This document shows, piece by piece, positions 24,504 to 35,680 of a DNA stretch of 64,000 nucleotides. Below the pieces are notes generated by a model. That model searched no databases and was not told where the DNA came from. It was given only the letters and a program-made list of their open reading frames with translations. Made by a program: the position numbers and the translations under genes. The first letter of the stretch is position 1. Each line of letters begins with the position of its first letter. This DNA comes from Druceiella hillmani (Eukaryota; Arthropoda; Insecta; Lepidoptera; Hepialidae): NCBI GenBank assembly GCA_039881145.1, contig JAYKKI010000052.1, positions 13,686,501-13,750,500 of the forward strand, given 5' to 3'.

Positions 24504-25052
24504 GTGTTTCAAATGAGTTTTAACGTTTTTTTGACAAATAATTTTTTGTTATTTCAAACGAGTTTCAAAATTTTTAGGATAAATAATTGTTTGTTATTTC
24601 AAATGAGTTTCAACATTTTTAGGATAAATATTTTTTTGTTATTTCAAATGAGTTTCAACATATTTAGGATAAATAATTTTTTGTTATTAAAAATGAGTTT
24701 CAACATTTTTATGGTAAATAATTTTTTGTTATTTCAATTGAGCTTCAATATTTTTAGGATAAATAATTTTTTGTTATTTCAAATGAGTTTCAACATTTTT
24801 TTTTCTTATAAATATTTTTTTGTTATTTCAGATGAGTTTCAACATTTTTAGGATAAATAATTTTTTGTTATTTCAAATGAGTTTCAACATTTTTCGAATA
24901 AATAATTTTTTGTTATTTCAAATGAGTTTCAACATTTCTCGGATAAATAATTTTTTTGTTATTTCAAATGAATTTCAACATTTTTATGATAAATAATTTT
25001 TTGTTATTTCAAATGAGTTTCAACATTTTTAGGATAAATGATTTTTTGTTAT
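24504..25052 (+). repeat. 45-bp minisatellite with 15-codon unit
   Basis: About 12 copies of a 45-bp unit built from AAATGAGTTTCAACATTTTT and GGATAAATAATTTTTTGTTA. Because 45 is divisible by three, the first seven or so copies keep one open frame (24504-24851), repeating MSFNIFRINNFLLFQ. Single-base insertions in the T tracts break the frame in later copies. I see no signal upstream that would make this a gene; the open frame most likely follows from the unit length. Confidence 0.93.
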
Positions 25053-25676
25053 TGAATAAAAATTTTCGTGTATCCTGATCTACATAATCCACCTTAGTTT
25101 CAGTTTAACATAATTTATGCAGTTTAATTTAATTTCTTTTAAAAGCACCGTATAATATTTTCGTCTAATTCTCTGCAAAGCGTTAATGAATATTATATAT
25201 GTAGTTGTGTAGTACACATGAAGTAAATATTTTTTTTAATTCAGTTAATTAGTTTAAATTCATGCTGATATGTATATGACCACCTTCATTTTAATTTATT
25301 AAAGTTGAAGTTTTTTATATAAAACGTATGTCATTATGATGTAACTTTTGTACCACCGTATAAAAACATATTGTTATATAATCTACCAAATAATATCTTA
25401 TTTATTTCAATGTGACTTAATTATAAATATATTTTAAAGATTATTCTTGAAAATCCACTTTTTACTCAAAAGTCACAGTTTTAAAATTTTAATTTATCTG
25501 CTAACATTATCTTTATCATAAACATCCGCCTAAAACTGTTAAAATAAGTCTACATCAATCGAAAATTTGAAAATGACAATTAACGAAATGTTGTTAGGCA
25601 AATGTTAGTATTAACTTTGAAAAAGTAAATAAGATATGGAAATATAAAACACCTTATTTCATAAATTGCTTATGAA
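25053..25676. other. AT-rich stretch between two arrays
   Basis: Nothing recognised. Confidence 0.55.
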
Positions 25677-26035
25677 TTATGATTATTAATACGTCTTCAG
25701 AAAAGATGAAGTAATATGATTATTAATACGTCTTCAGAAAAGATGAAGTAATATGATTATTAATACGTCTTCAGAAAAGATGAAGTAATATGATTATTAA
25801 TACGTCTTCAGAAAAGATGAAGTAATATGATTATTAATACATCTTCAGAAAAGATGAAGTAATATGATTATTAATACGTCTTCAGAAAAGATGAAGTAAT
25901 ATGATTATTAATACGTCTTCAGAAAAGATGAAGTAATATGATTATTAATAAGTCTTCAGAAAAGATGAAGTGTTATGATTATTAATAGATCTTCAGAAAA
26001 GACGAAGTATTATGATTATTAATACGTCTTTAGAA
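25677..26035. repeat. 37-bp minisatellite
   Basis: About 9.7 copies of a 37-bp unit, TATGATTATTAATACGTCTT plus CAGAAAAGATGAAGTAA. The first seven copies are almost identical and the last three have drifted, so the array is young at its left end. Each unit can form a small CTTCA/TGAAG stem. Confidence 0.97.
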
Positions 26036-26511
26036 TTAATTATTTAAAAATTGCAATCAACATTCAAAGGCGATGATTAATTTCTATTATTCTTAAAACT
26101 GAATTAGCGTTAAATTATGAAATTATTATGTTAATTTAGCACTTGACTCGCTTTAATTTTTTTTTATTATGTACAGCACAAATATGATATACATAAATGT
26201 CCAAAAAATGTGACAGCTATAACGCAATGATAGTGGGAATAGTTCGTCACGGTGAATGCTTTTGCGTAAACTTGTTAAGTGTTTTCTCTGGTAATATATG
26301 AACATTACAGTGTGCATCGTCTACGTGCGAATTGGTGCGGTAAGATTTTTTAAAGTTTATTTAAATACTAATTTCTTTTCGTAATTGAGGTCTTCAATTT
26401 AGCTGCTGAATATCAATATACTTAATTAGAAAAAAATTGAGTTGAATAATATTATGTGGAATAAGCAAAATGAGATATTTTATAATATAAATTACAACGT
26501 ATACGATAATA
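26036..26511. other. AT-rich stretch, nothing recognised
   Basis: No frame or repeat seen. Confidence 0.5.
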
Positions 26512-26810
26512 TCATATAGTATAATTGCAACCGATACTCATTAATTCCAGAACGCGCTGTATAACAGCAGCATAGCGTGCGCGGTGACGGCAGCGACGCC
26601 GCACCGTGGGTGGGCTCGCGCGTGAGTCCGCGCGCCGCCCGCTCGTTACCACGGGGCCAAGCGACAATTGCACTGTTTGCGCAAACCGTTGGTGCCGCTC
26701 CTGCTGAGATGTGAGATACGGCTCGAGAGAATCAATATCTGCTGGAGGCCAGGTAAACAGATTCTGACTTAACGGGCTCGCGACCAATTATCGCGTTTCG
26801 GGGGCAATGT
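26512..26810. other. GC island of unknown function
   Basis: The most GC-rich stretch in the window, with GCGCGGTGACGGCAGCGACG, GGGTGGGCTCGCGCGTGAG and CGCGCGCCGCCCGCTCG. A 91-codon minus-strand frame (26787-26512) spans it, but its arginine-rich content is what random GC-rich DNA gives. CCAGGTAAAC at about 26749 would serve as a plus-strand splice donor. A 5' exon with promoter, a CpG-rich regulatory element, or an inserted fragment are all open. Confidence 0.35.
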
Positions 26811-26989
26811 TTGAATAGTTTAATATTGAAAACTTGCACAGTAGACAATGTAATCTAGTGTGTTAATTACACGGCCAGTAATCGTAATAGAGCTGATTCA
26901 CATACGTTGCGTGCAATTTTTAGATACAATTTCTGCTATTGACAATTGAAATTGAATTTCTGTTTGACAAAATGACTTCACCCACTCAG

Positions 26990-27691
26990 TAGGGTGGATG
27001 CCATATTTGGACCATCCATAATGGTTCGTGCCTCATAATGGTTCAAGGTATTCCTCACAAATATTGAAACAGAACTATAACCTGACCGACTGGTCCTCGC
27101 GGGGAAAAGAGACTACAACCCTCCAACAAAAAGAGAAAATAACAACAAAAATCATGAACAAAAGAAATTTAAAATCTACATCGCAGCCCTCAATGTACTT
27201 ACCCTTAAAAATGAAGAAAATCTTAGAACTATGTATGCTTAAAACACATCAAATGGGACATATTTGGCCTGAGTGAAGTGAGAAGATTGGGTGAAAATAT
27301 CATATCTTATCCGGACTTCATATTTTGCCATATAGGCAAGAACCCGGGCCTTCATGGGGTTGAATTTATTATTAAAAAACATATAACAAAATATGTGGGA
27401 GGATTTGTTGGTATCTCGGAACGTATTGCGATGATGAAATTTGAAATTACCTGGATGTAAGAATCCTTGATCTACAGTAAAAATATATTTGCCTACTAAA
27501 TAATCATGTACAGAAACAATAAATACAATATCAGAAAGGAAAGGGTTGGAGGAGGCCTTTGCCGATTGGCAAACAGATTTACAGAAAATAAACAAGCAAC
27601 AAATACTAGAATAAGGTTTAAGTTTTATGTTTGTATTGAAATATTGTTGTTAGATTAAATAGATCTAAATAAAGGCTATTATTATTATTAT
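26990..27691 (+). mobile_element. Internally deleted RTE-type retrotransposon
   Basis: The endonuclease N-terminus is split by a frameshift near 27241. First comes IAALNVLTLKNEENLRTMYA (from 27180), then KWDIFGLSEVRRLGENII, DFIFCHIGKNPGLHGVEF and GISERIAMMKFEI (27251-27460). These match the order of the apurinic endonuclease domain of RTE-like LINEs ('K-W-D-I-x-G-L-S-E-V-R-R', 'G-L-H-G-V-x-F', 'S-E-R-I-A'). Only about 75 bases later, 27540-27614 reads GLEEAFADWQTDLQKINKQQ and stops, like the C-terminus of such a protein. The 3' end is a run of ATT units (27676-27691). The whole reverse transcriptase, more than 2 kb, is therefore missing. The 5' boundary is approximate. Confidence 0.8.
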
Positions 27692-27753
27692 GTTTCGGAA
27701 TTAATATTCTCTCTGACAGTAAAAACCTTACAAAAAATTATTTATTAAAATTC

Positions 27754-27810
27754 AAGTTATGAGCAAACAGACAAACTGGCAGATTGTCTACCTGTTTGCT
27801 CATAACTTGT
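27754..27810. repeat. Perfect 18-bp inverted repeat
   Basis: CAAGTTATGAGCAAACAG at 27754-27771 and its exact complement at 27793-27810, with a 21-base spacer that can extend the stem through GACAA/TTGTC. It sits about 60 bases beyond the RTE 3' end. Confidence 0.9.
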
Positions 27811-28084
27811 TCGCGTTTTATATATTTAGAATAAGACCTTATTTGATATTTATTAAACATCCCAGTGATTGTGTGTTGGGTATGGACTACCAAGTGTAGT
27901 GTAATACCTTATTTTCTCTCTTTACCTTACTTTATAGTAGGTGGAGTTTTGTCTGAAGATAAAGTGATATTAACAATTTCATACAAATTTAATTTGTTGA
28001 AGTGAAACGATTTCTCCTACCAAAAGTATTGTTTCGTAAATTCACATTGCTATAAACTATTGTTATATACGAAGGTTGTAAACT

Positions 28085-28880
28085 GTGACCTGTGTCTGAA
28101 ATCTTTTTGCGCAGCAATATTTTATATATAATAAATATGACAAATTTTATTTTCGAGTAATATATCACAATAATAATATAATTTAATATTCAATGTTATT
28201 ATTATGTAAGACTTGCGCTTAAAACTTTTTGCGCTTCAATATTTTTCCGACTTGACCAACGTAATAAATATAATAAATTTTATGTTCAAGTCATATATCA
28301 CAATACTAATATAATTTAATATTCAATGTCATTATTATATAAGACCTGCGCCTAAAACTTTTTGCCCTTCAATATTTTTCCGACTTGACCAACGTAATAA
28401 ATATAATAAATTTTATGTTTAAGTCATATATCACAATACTAATATAATTTAATATTCAATGTCATTATTATGTAAGACCATCGCCTAAAACTTTTTGCTC
28501 TTCAATATTTTTCCGACTTGACCAACGTAATAAATATAATAAATTTTATGTTCAAGTCATGTATCACAATACTAATATAATTTAATATTCAATGTTATTA
28601 TTATGTAAGACCTGCGCTTAAAACTTTTTGCGCATCAATATTCTGCAGACTTGATCAATGTAATAAATATAATAAATTTTATGTTCAAGTCATGTATCAC
28701 AATACTAATATAATTTAATATTCAATGTCATTATTATGTAAGACCTGCGCCTAAAACCTTTTTGCGCATCAATATTCTGCAGACTTGATCAATGTAATAA
28801 ATACGGGAAATTTATTATATTCTATATATAATTTATCATAACTATAATAACAATATAATTAAAAATTCAATGTCATTAAT
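28085..28880. repeat. 133-bp tandem array
   Basis: The landmark AAGAC...GCGC recurs at 28208, 28341, 28474, 28607 and 28740, a constant spacing of 133 bp, with degenerate partial units at both ends (about six units in total). Unit landmarks are TTTAATATTCAATGTCATTA, CGCCTAAAACTTTTTGCGC, CCGACTTGACCAACGTAAT and GTATCACAATACTAATATAA. Copies 2-4 share TTTTTCCGACTTGACC while copies 5-6 share ATTCTGCAGACTTGATC, so two sub-families exist. Confidence 0.95.
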
Positions 28881-29414
28881 AAAAACTTATATTTTTTTTC
28901 GTAATTTTGTTTTCAAAATCTTATAACACAGACAAAATAACAATAAATTATGGGAACCATTTATTAAGGTTCCATTCGACAAAAAGAAAAAAACAAAACC
29001 GTTATTCGATCACTGAAATATCCATTCGTCTGCCTGTTTGTCACAATTGTTTTTCTCAAAAATCGTTCGTCGTACAGACGTACAAACTTAGAATCTGACA
29101 TATTGATGAAGCATTCTAATTAGTATTTATCTCAATTGATAACATTAAAAATATTTAAAAATAATGGACGCAAATTCAATATTCAATGTTTAATATAATA
29201 CGCCTTTTGATTTATCGCTTGTTACATATTATGTACATTTGTTTAATGTTATTTCTCGTAGCAGGATATTTTGATAATGTTAGTTTCAAGGATTTTAGAA
29301 ATAGTTTTCAGATATATTCGAAAAAACGTGTTAAAAATATAACTCCACTCCTATTTCTGAAAGTTATAGGAAACAAGGAAACAATTAGAAAGAACATATT
29401 GCACACAACTTTGA

Positions 29415-29417
<3 letters not shown>
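28881..29417. other. AT-rich stretch, nothing recognised
   Basis: Frames here are short and low in complexity. Confidence 0.5.
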
Positions 29418-29463
<46 letters not shown>

Positions 29464-29475
29464 TACATACATATA
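29418..29475. repeat. (TA)n microsatellite
   Basis: TA run ending in ACATAC variants. Confidence 0.95.
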
Positions 29476-30944
29476 CATTCCTACATGTATGTATAACATA
29501 TAGATAAGTATATTGAACGTTTAACTCATAATAATTCAGGGCCCACTTTCATCGTGTGCACAACCTTCCTACTAATGTATTTACGAATAAAGAAATGAGC
29601 CACCTTTTTACGTACTAATATCAAACGAAACTCAATATAATACTGATGACTCAAATTAAGTAAATTACATATATTATGCTACGTGACCTAGAGTTTTACC
29701 TTGATTGTGAACATACATATAATCTGAATGAATTTCATAACGACCACTCTGAACTTGACGTATGTTTGAAGTGCCTACACAACTTATCCACATTACCTTT
29801 CTCAAATATTATTTCTTATACGATAATTGCTCCAGTTAAGATCTTTGATAATACGATAATCGCTCTAGTTAAGATCTCTGGCTATAAAAGTCTTGTCATG
29901 AATAGTATTCACTGCTCTTTGTGTTACTAGATATTAGCAATATTTTTAATTACCTTGGCTGAATATTTTTGTTACTCAAAAAACTTCAATTTCTCATGAT
30001 TTTTTTTAAATTGATTAGAATCATACCTTGCCATAAGTTTACTGATTGAAATGGCATTTCACACTTGATCGGAAAAAATTAAATTTGTAAAAAGTGTCCA
30101 TTAGGGGTGAGGTTTTTTCTCCATTGCGTTTTTGAATATGTGTGGTTACTGCTTATACACTGATGGTTTATATTTATTCCAATTGATTTTCATATTGGAA
30201 TGTTGCGTTTTTTGATCCTCATTAATGATATTCCCATGGATAATATAGGATGTAAGTAAAATGCACCAGATAGAGAATATAAGAGGCCAAAATATAAATA
30301 CTTTTTTTGTATATGTGTTAGTGAGATCGTTTTTTTTTGCCGCTTATCCTATCAAGTTAAATAGGTCTTTCAAAGTGAAATTGGGATTCCATTTACAGTT
30401 TTTCATTTTTGGGTCTGGTTCACGAAATATAAAACTTCAAATTGTTAAGCAATGTATCTCTTTCTTAATAATTTTTCAACCATAAATTTAAATACTGACA
30501 AAGCACTACAAACTGACAACAACTTTAGATTCAAGTTATTTCTCCCTTACTACTACTATATATTGTCCCTTTTATAATTCTTGTCGGTATCGAATGTTCC
30601 TTGTTATTTCATAGGCACTGGATAATTTATAGTATGTAGTGTTCCACAATTTGTTACTATTCCATAAGACACGAAATATTTTAATTCATAATACGTTGAT
30701 TGATTTCAAATAATCGATTTTATAGAAATAATTGAAGAAACTAAAATTAATTTTATTAAGTTTACACGTCGAAAAAATTTTAAAATGTTCAAGGTAAATG
30801 AAAAAAAATACTTTATTCATAATTTTCAATACTTTGTATTTTCTATCGATTGATAATAATTCGTTTAAAACGTGAATGCGGCTTTATATTTACCCGTATG
30901 TTAAATGCTTTAATTAACTTGATAAATCTCTTATTTGTTTGCAA
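29476..30944. other. AT-rich stretch with a 37-bp direct duplication
   Basis: ACGATAATTGCTCCAGTTAA with following GATCTTTG (from about 29820) is repeated as ACGATAATCGCTCTAGTTAA with GATCTCTG (from about 29853). Nothing else is recognised. Confidence 0.55.
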
Positions 30945-31440
30945 TTTTTTTATTCATAAAATAGAACAAGGATCGCAAAATATTTAATAAAGAATTTTTA
31001 AACGATATTTTACCACAAACGTTTCAATAATACCGATGTTTTCTATATTTTATACTTTTTACTGCGTTTTTTATTCATTGGTTATTTGAAGTCCATTAAC
31101 TTTTTCTATTAAATTGTTTCATTTTGCTATTTTTAGTGCATATGATATCTTATGCTACCCGGAATGTTACAACTCACGAAGAGTTTAACAATATCTAATT
31201 TATTGAAACCGAAACAGACATTTGGTGCATTTAATAAATATAAACACATTCACACATACCTACATCCATACATACGTGCTTACATATATACCTAAATACC
31301 TACGCACGCACATATCAATAACATTACCCACTTTAGCTTCACCGTAGTTGGGTACAAATATACTATTAACTAGCTGAAGTATTTCTACTTGTCGATAGAT
31401 CGCGCTAATCTGGTTTTGCTCTATTAGATTTAAAACCAAG
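30945..31440 (+). repeat. Left arm of inverted duplication, coding-like relic
   Basis: Aligns along its length with the complement of 32446-32900. Near the middle it reads MISYATRNVTTHEEFNNI then stops (ending at about 31198), against MISYATWNVTAHEKFNNI in the other arm. Upstream, KYLIKNF is followed by a stop where the partner reads FLIKNFSSI. After the shared stop codon the arms still match through ATATATACCTAAATACCTAC and ATCTGGTTTTG. I do not recognise the protein. Confidence 0.65.
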
Positions 31441-31469
31441 CAAATTGTTATCGAGGGTATATGATAATA

Positions 31470-32115
31470 AATATGGTCAGATCAGGACCTGATGATAATC
31501 TGAGATATCCTAAGGAAATCTGCGACGGAAAAAGTATAAGATTCCTTTGATTAGCACGAAGATTGCAACAGGATTTCACAATGGCCATGAGCAAAGTCAT
31601 TATATTTGTGCTCATTTGAATTTTCTTGCCAAGTCTTTTGATTCTAAGTTCTGGCTAGAGTTGGACGATGAATCCTGGATGAAAGCCTGAAATTTGGTGG
31701 CAGTATTATTTAATTATGAAAAGTAATTTCGTCGAATTTGGGCTGGTTTCATTTACTTTGATGAGTCTGTTGGCCCTAAATGTTGACCAAGGTCTGATGA
31801 TAGAGCTGAAATGTAAAGACGGGAACTCGTTAATGACAAAGAGTATATTTATAATGTTTGAACTCATTTGACTTGTCTTCATGAGTCCTATGGTCACAAG
31901 TAATCGCCAGGATCTGTTACTAGAACCGGCAGATGTTGACATGAACTCCTTAATGATGAAGGATAGGTTCACTAACTTGGGGCTGGTTTGGCTTGTTTGG
32001 CGAGTCTTTGGTCACAATCGGTGGCCAGAAGCTGATAATGGTGTCAGAAATGTAGACAGAGACTTCTCTTTTGTGAATAGTAAACTCATGAAATTTGAAC
32101 TCGTTTGACAAGTTT
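31470..32115 (+). repeat. Degenerate ~120-bp tandem repeat
   Basis: About five diverged units mark the interior of the inverted structure. Landmarks recur at about 31623, 31752, 31870 and 31990: a GAGTC-type phrase, then a GACCAAGGTCTGATGATAGA-type phrase, then GGAACTCGTTAATGA-type and GTTTGAACTC-type phrases. The frame over 31881-32108 is a product of these repeats. A single phrase of the same kind lies at about 2765. Confidence 0.7.
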
Positions 32116-32445
32116 TGACGTAGGCGAGAAACCAACAAAGTAAATAGATAGCCATGTATAATAAGGCATGTACAATGAACATGCCTGCACATACAAGAAA
32201 CAACTAATATAAAGGTAGATAAGTACAAAGACATGGAGCATTTAATTATTAAGTAAGTAAATAATTAAGGAATAAAGTTACCAGACAGGTAAGTATACAC
32301 AGAATAAAAAAAGCGTGATGTAATTAGATTTCATAAATAAATTATAAAGAAGAAAATGATGTGATTTCCTAAAATTATTTTACTAAAATGATTTTATTTC
32401 TGACAAAACTTTACTGCCATGGAGCCACGATAACAATCTACTTAC

Positions 32446-33028
32446 TTTTTGAATCTGAAAAAAAACAAAACCAGATAAGCGCAATTTGTGGAAAAGTAGA
32501 AATATTTAGTCTAATTAATAGTATATTTTTACCCGAATAAAAGGGGTAATGACATTGATATGTTCGTACGTAGGTATTTAGGTATATATGTAAGTTTGCA
32601 TGTATGTTTGAATATGTTCATATTCATTGAACGCGCCAAATACCTGCTTAAATAAATTAGATATTGTTAAATTTTTCGTGAGCTGTGACATTCCAGGTAG
32701 CATAAGATATCATAAGCACTAAAAATAAAGAAATTATACTATTTGACAGAAAAAAATTACTTCTAATAATCATTAAATAACAAACGCAGAAAAAAGTATA
32801 ATAGATTATTGTTTCCAAACTTGAAGAAATTGACAAAATACTGCTGAAATTTTTTATTAAAAAATCCAAGACTGGTTGTATCTTTTGCCATGAAATATAT
32901 TTTCCAAACAGAAATAAAATAGTAAAATCTTGCACTGTTAAAGACTTTTGTAGTCGGTAGTATGTGACGTAGATTTTAGATACTATAAATGCCTCTATCT
33001 TTATCACATGTGCATGCATACTCATCAA
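32446..33028 (-). pseudogene. Right arm of inverted duplication, 123-codon frame
   Basis: The minus strand is open from 33028 to a stop at 32657. Residues include KYISWQKIQPVLDFLIKNF, ETIIYYTFFCVCYLMII and ISLFLVLMISYATWNVTAHE. Two hydrophobic stretches could be membrane segments. The last two thirds are repeated, with stops, in the left arm, so the frame has been conserved in outline between two diverged copies. That argues it once encoded something, or belongs to a repeat family whose members carry this frame. A T-rich tract ending TTTTTAG just before GTGCTTATGATATC in both arms could be a splice acceptor. Family not recognised. Confidence 0.4.
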
Positions 33029-33559
33029 AATAACTTGATTACCGTTCCCTTATTCTTGTTTAATCCTGCCTCATTTCTGAGGATTGTCACCCATAATGAT
33101 ATTTTCTCTTGGTTTAAATTGCTTGACGTCAGTTCTTGCACTGCTCTTGCGGTCTCATGGACGGTGATTATCAGATCCTGACCTAACTATATTTACAAGG
33201 AACCTCTCAGAATCCTTTTTCCTTTACACAAAAAAAAAGTAATCAAAATTGATCAACACGTCTCCGAGTAACAGTTGCACAAACCTACATAAAAATTACA
33301 TGCGCATCGATTTGAGAAACTCCTTCTTTTTTGAAGTTAATTAAAAATATATATTTACACAATAGCCTATGGAGTGATCGACATAAACAAAAGTGAGCAC
33401 TTAGAAGACCGAGCTTCACTCAGCAGGAAATGTACGGAAAATAAATTTTGCTAAAGTGAAAACGTAGCAAAAGTTCCCAATATTCTACACCGTACATTTT
33501 GGGCTGCTCATAAAAATATTAACAATGTTTTTAAAATTAAATTAATATATGCAAAAATA
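33029..33559. other. Mixed stretch with repeat-like phrases
   Basis: On the minus strand 33190-33130 reads GGTCAGGATCTGATAATCAC, resembling the left flank phrase GATCAGGACCTGATGATAAT at about 31478. The family of the internal array may extend here. The rest is plain AT-rich DNA. Confidence 0.35.
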
Positions 33560-34010
33560 ATTACTGCATTACTAGCTTTGCCCCACAGTTTCACTCGTGA
33601 AAAATTACTGTCCCACAGTCAAAACTATTATTACTATTACTAAAAACGCTAATAGATATCGTTAACAGTACCTACATCATAATATTAGCCAAGCCAAATT
33701 TATCTTTTAATCTGTAATATCCAGATAAATAGTATCCTATATATTACTCAAGAACTATTACCTCACCAAACCCACCTGCTATTATCATTCTATATGCCAA
33801 ATTAATCACACTTTTTAAAATTTTTCCTGTGTACAGAATTCACTCTGGTACAATATTATTTCATATTAGGTGCGCCCCACGGTTTTCACTCGCGTGAAAT
33901 TCAGAATAAAACTTTTTTTTTTCTCTCATATGTTGCTCTTCATTATAAAATATTACCATACCAAATTACTTTCAGTAGATTTTGCGTGATTAACGAAAAA
34001 ATTAATGTGC
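33560..34010 (+). repeat. Lepidopteran dispersed repeat, two pieces
   Basis: ACTAGCTTTGCCCCACAGTT with TCACTCGTGAAA (about 33570) and then GCGCCCCACGGTTTTCACTC with GCGTGAAATTCAG (about 33870), ending near GTAGATTTTGCGTGAT. The order 'gcttcgcccgcg ... actcgcgtgaaatt ... cagtagtttttgcgtga' is one I associate with a very common lepidopteran repeat. Confidence 0.5.
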
Positions 34011-35547
34011 ATGCTCAAAATTCTACAAAAAAGGTTTTGAGGTTTCTATTACATTGAATACGTTAAATCAATCACTCTTTTTTAAAATATTTTCTATGTA
34101 CAAAATTTACTCTGTTAAAATTTTATTATATTTATAGATATATATTGTAGGAGTACAAGAAATCAACCGTCTATAAAACTTACAACCGTATAATTAGTAC
34201 AGCATGTTTAGTGAAATGTGTTAACATTAAAAATAATAATGATAGCTCAGTTCTTTATAATATATATTTGACAAATTCTGTTTTACTTTATTATCTTGAG
34301 GACATAGATACAAATGACATAAGATACGAAATAAAATTTAAAAAAAACTACGCCAAGTTAGCTATAATTTACATAGTCTTATGTCATGTTTATAAGTACC
34401 CATAAAGATCTAGGGTAGCTCAATAAGGATTCTAGTACCCCGACAGCAAGACGAGTCCACGCAGCAAGTACTGTATAGACTTGTCTTTATATTAAAAAAA
34501 GGGTGCGTGTACTTACGTACGCGCGTGAGAAGTTATAATTCTTTGGCATCATTAAAAAATAGTTTTTAATTATACTATGAATATGAAAACAGTGAACAGA
34601 GGCGACGATGGTGCCAACTTGCGCGACTAATAGAGGTTCTATTTCTATTTTGTTGGTAGCTTTTGTTTCGAGACTGCAACCGCTGCAACTTCATACTGTA
34701 ACTTTTGTGTCACGAATCTTAAAATTTCACTCTCATCATCTTTTCATAACGCGCCTAAAGAAGTATAACTTAAAAAATTAAATATTACGAAATATATTTT
34801 AATAATTCATATTAATTTATCTTAGATACACTATCTATCAAGCTAATTCGTCCAGTAATTTCTACCCCCATCAAGTCCGCGCAAATTAACGTGTTTTTTT
34901 TTAAAGTTCCAACACTAATGAAGTTAGTTCACTCGATTAAATTTTCTTTTAGAAATACTCATTAAAACTAATTTTCCAGATACTTCCAGATTTTTAATCT
35001 TTTTTGGAAATAGCATTTTTTTTTTTGGTAAAAACTTTGAAGCTTAATATTTCAAAATCGAGGCGAAAAAATGGAAAGTGAGAAACAAAACCTAAACTTT
35101 ATTTTAAAAGACCTTTTTATTGATATGTAATATAATGAGATAAGCCAAAATTGTTTCCTAAGTAAAACATGTTTGCTTCATATGAATTGGAATCTAGATT
35201 TGAAGCGAATATTTGCAAAATTTTATTCATGTATTAGATAAATATGAATAAAATAAGAAACTACGACAGTCTAACAGTCGGACGGACAGAAACACGGAAG
35301 TGATGAAATTATGAGTGTTCTGTATTTGATTAGGGAAATGTAATCAACTGGACATTGACTGCAATGAGAGACATTTTAAGTCCTTATGCAAATAAAGCAA
35401 GCGACGACATGAAAAAAATGAATTTTTCATATAAAATATAAAATATTTTTTTCACGATTCTGAATTGAAAAACTCTTTTCACTCTGGTGAGTTTAAATTT
35501 ACGATATATGTATATGTGTATATATTTATTATATGTTAACTGCACCT
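34011..35547. other. AT-rich stretch, nothing recognised
   Basis: Slightly GC-richer around 34420-34530 and 34590-34700. No family or frame is convincing. Confidence 0.45.
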
Positions 35548-35680
35548 ACGACTTCGTTCACGTGTAATTAGGAAAACAGAGATAGATTTATATCATACCC
35601 GCTCACGTAAAGGCAGACACAAATTCTAAAAAAAATTTGGCTTCTACTATAATTCTATACGCTAAATGAATACGGTTATA
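35548..35680 (+). repeat. Short relic of the same dispersed repeat
   Basis: CACCTACGACTTCGTTCACG with GTGTAATTAGGAAAA is a weak, further-decayed match to the pieces at 33.6-34.0 kb. Confidence 0.3.

Noticed and set aside
25677..26035. A CRISPR-like array because of regular 37-bp repeats
   Set aside because: There are no unique spacers; units abut directly, and the context is animal DNA.
26512..26787. A 91-codon minus-strand arginine-rich frame in the GC island
   Set aside because: GC-rich DNA has few stops; no motif or splice context supports it.
31881..32234. Frames on both strands in the inverted structure's core
   Set aside because: They arise from the degenerate 120-bp units and change meaning from unit to unit.
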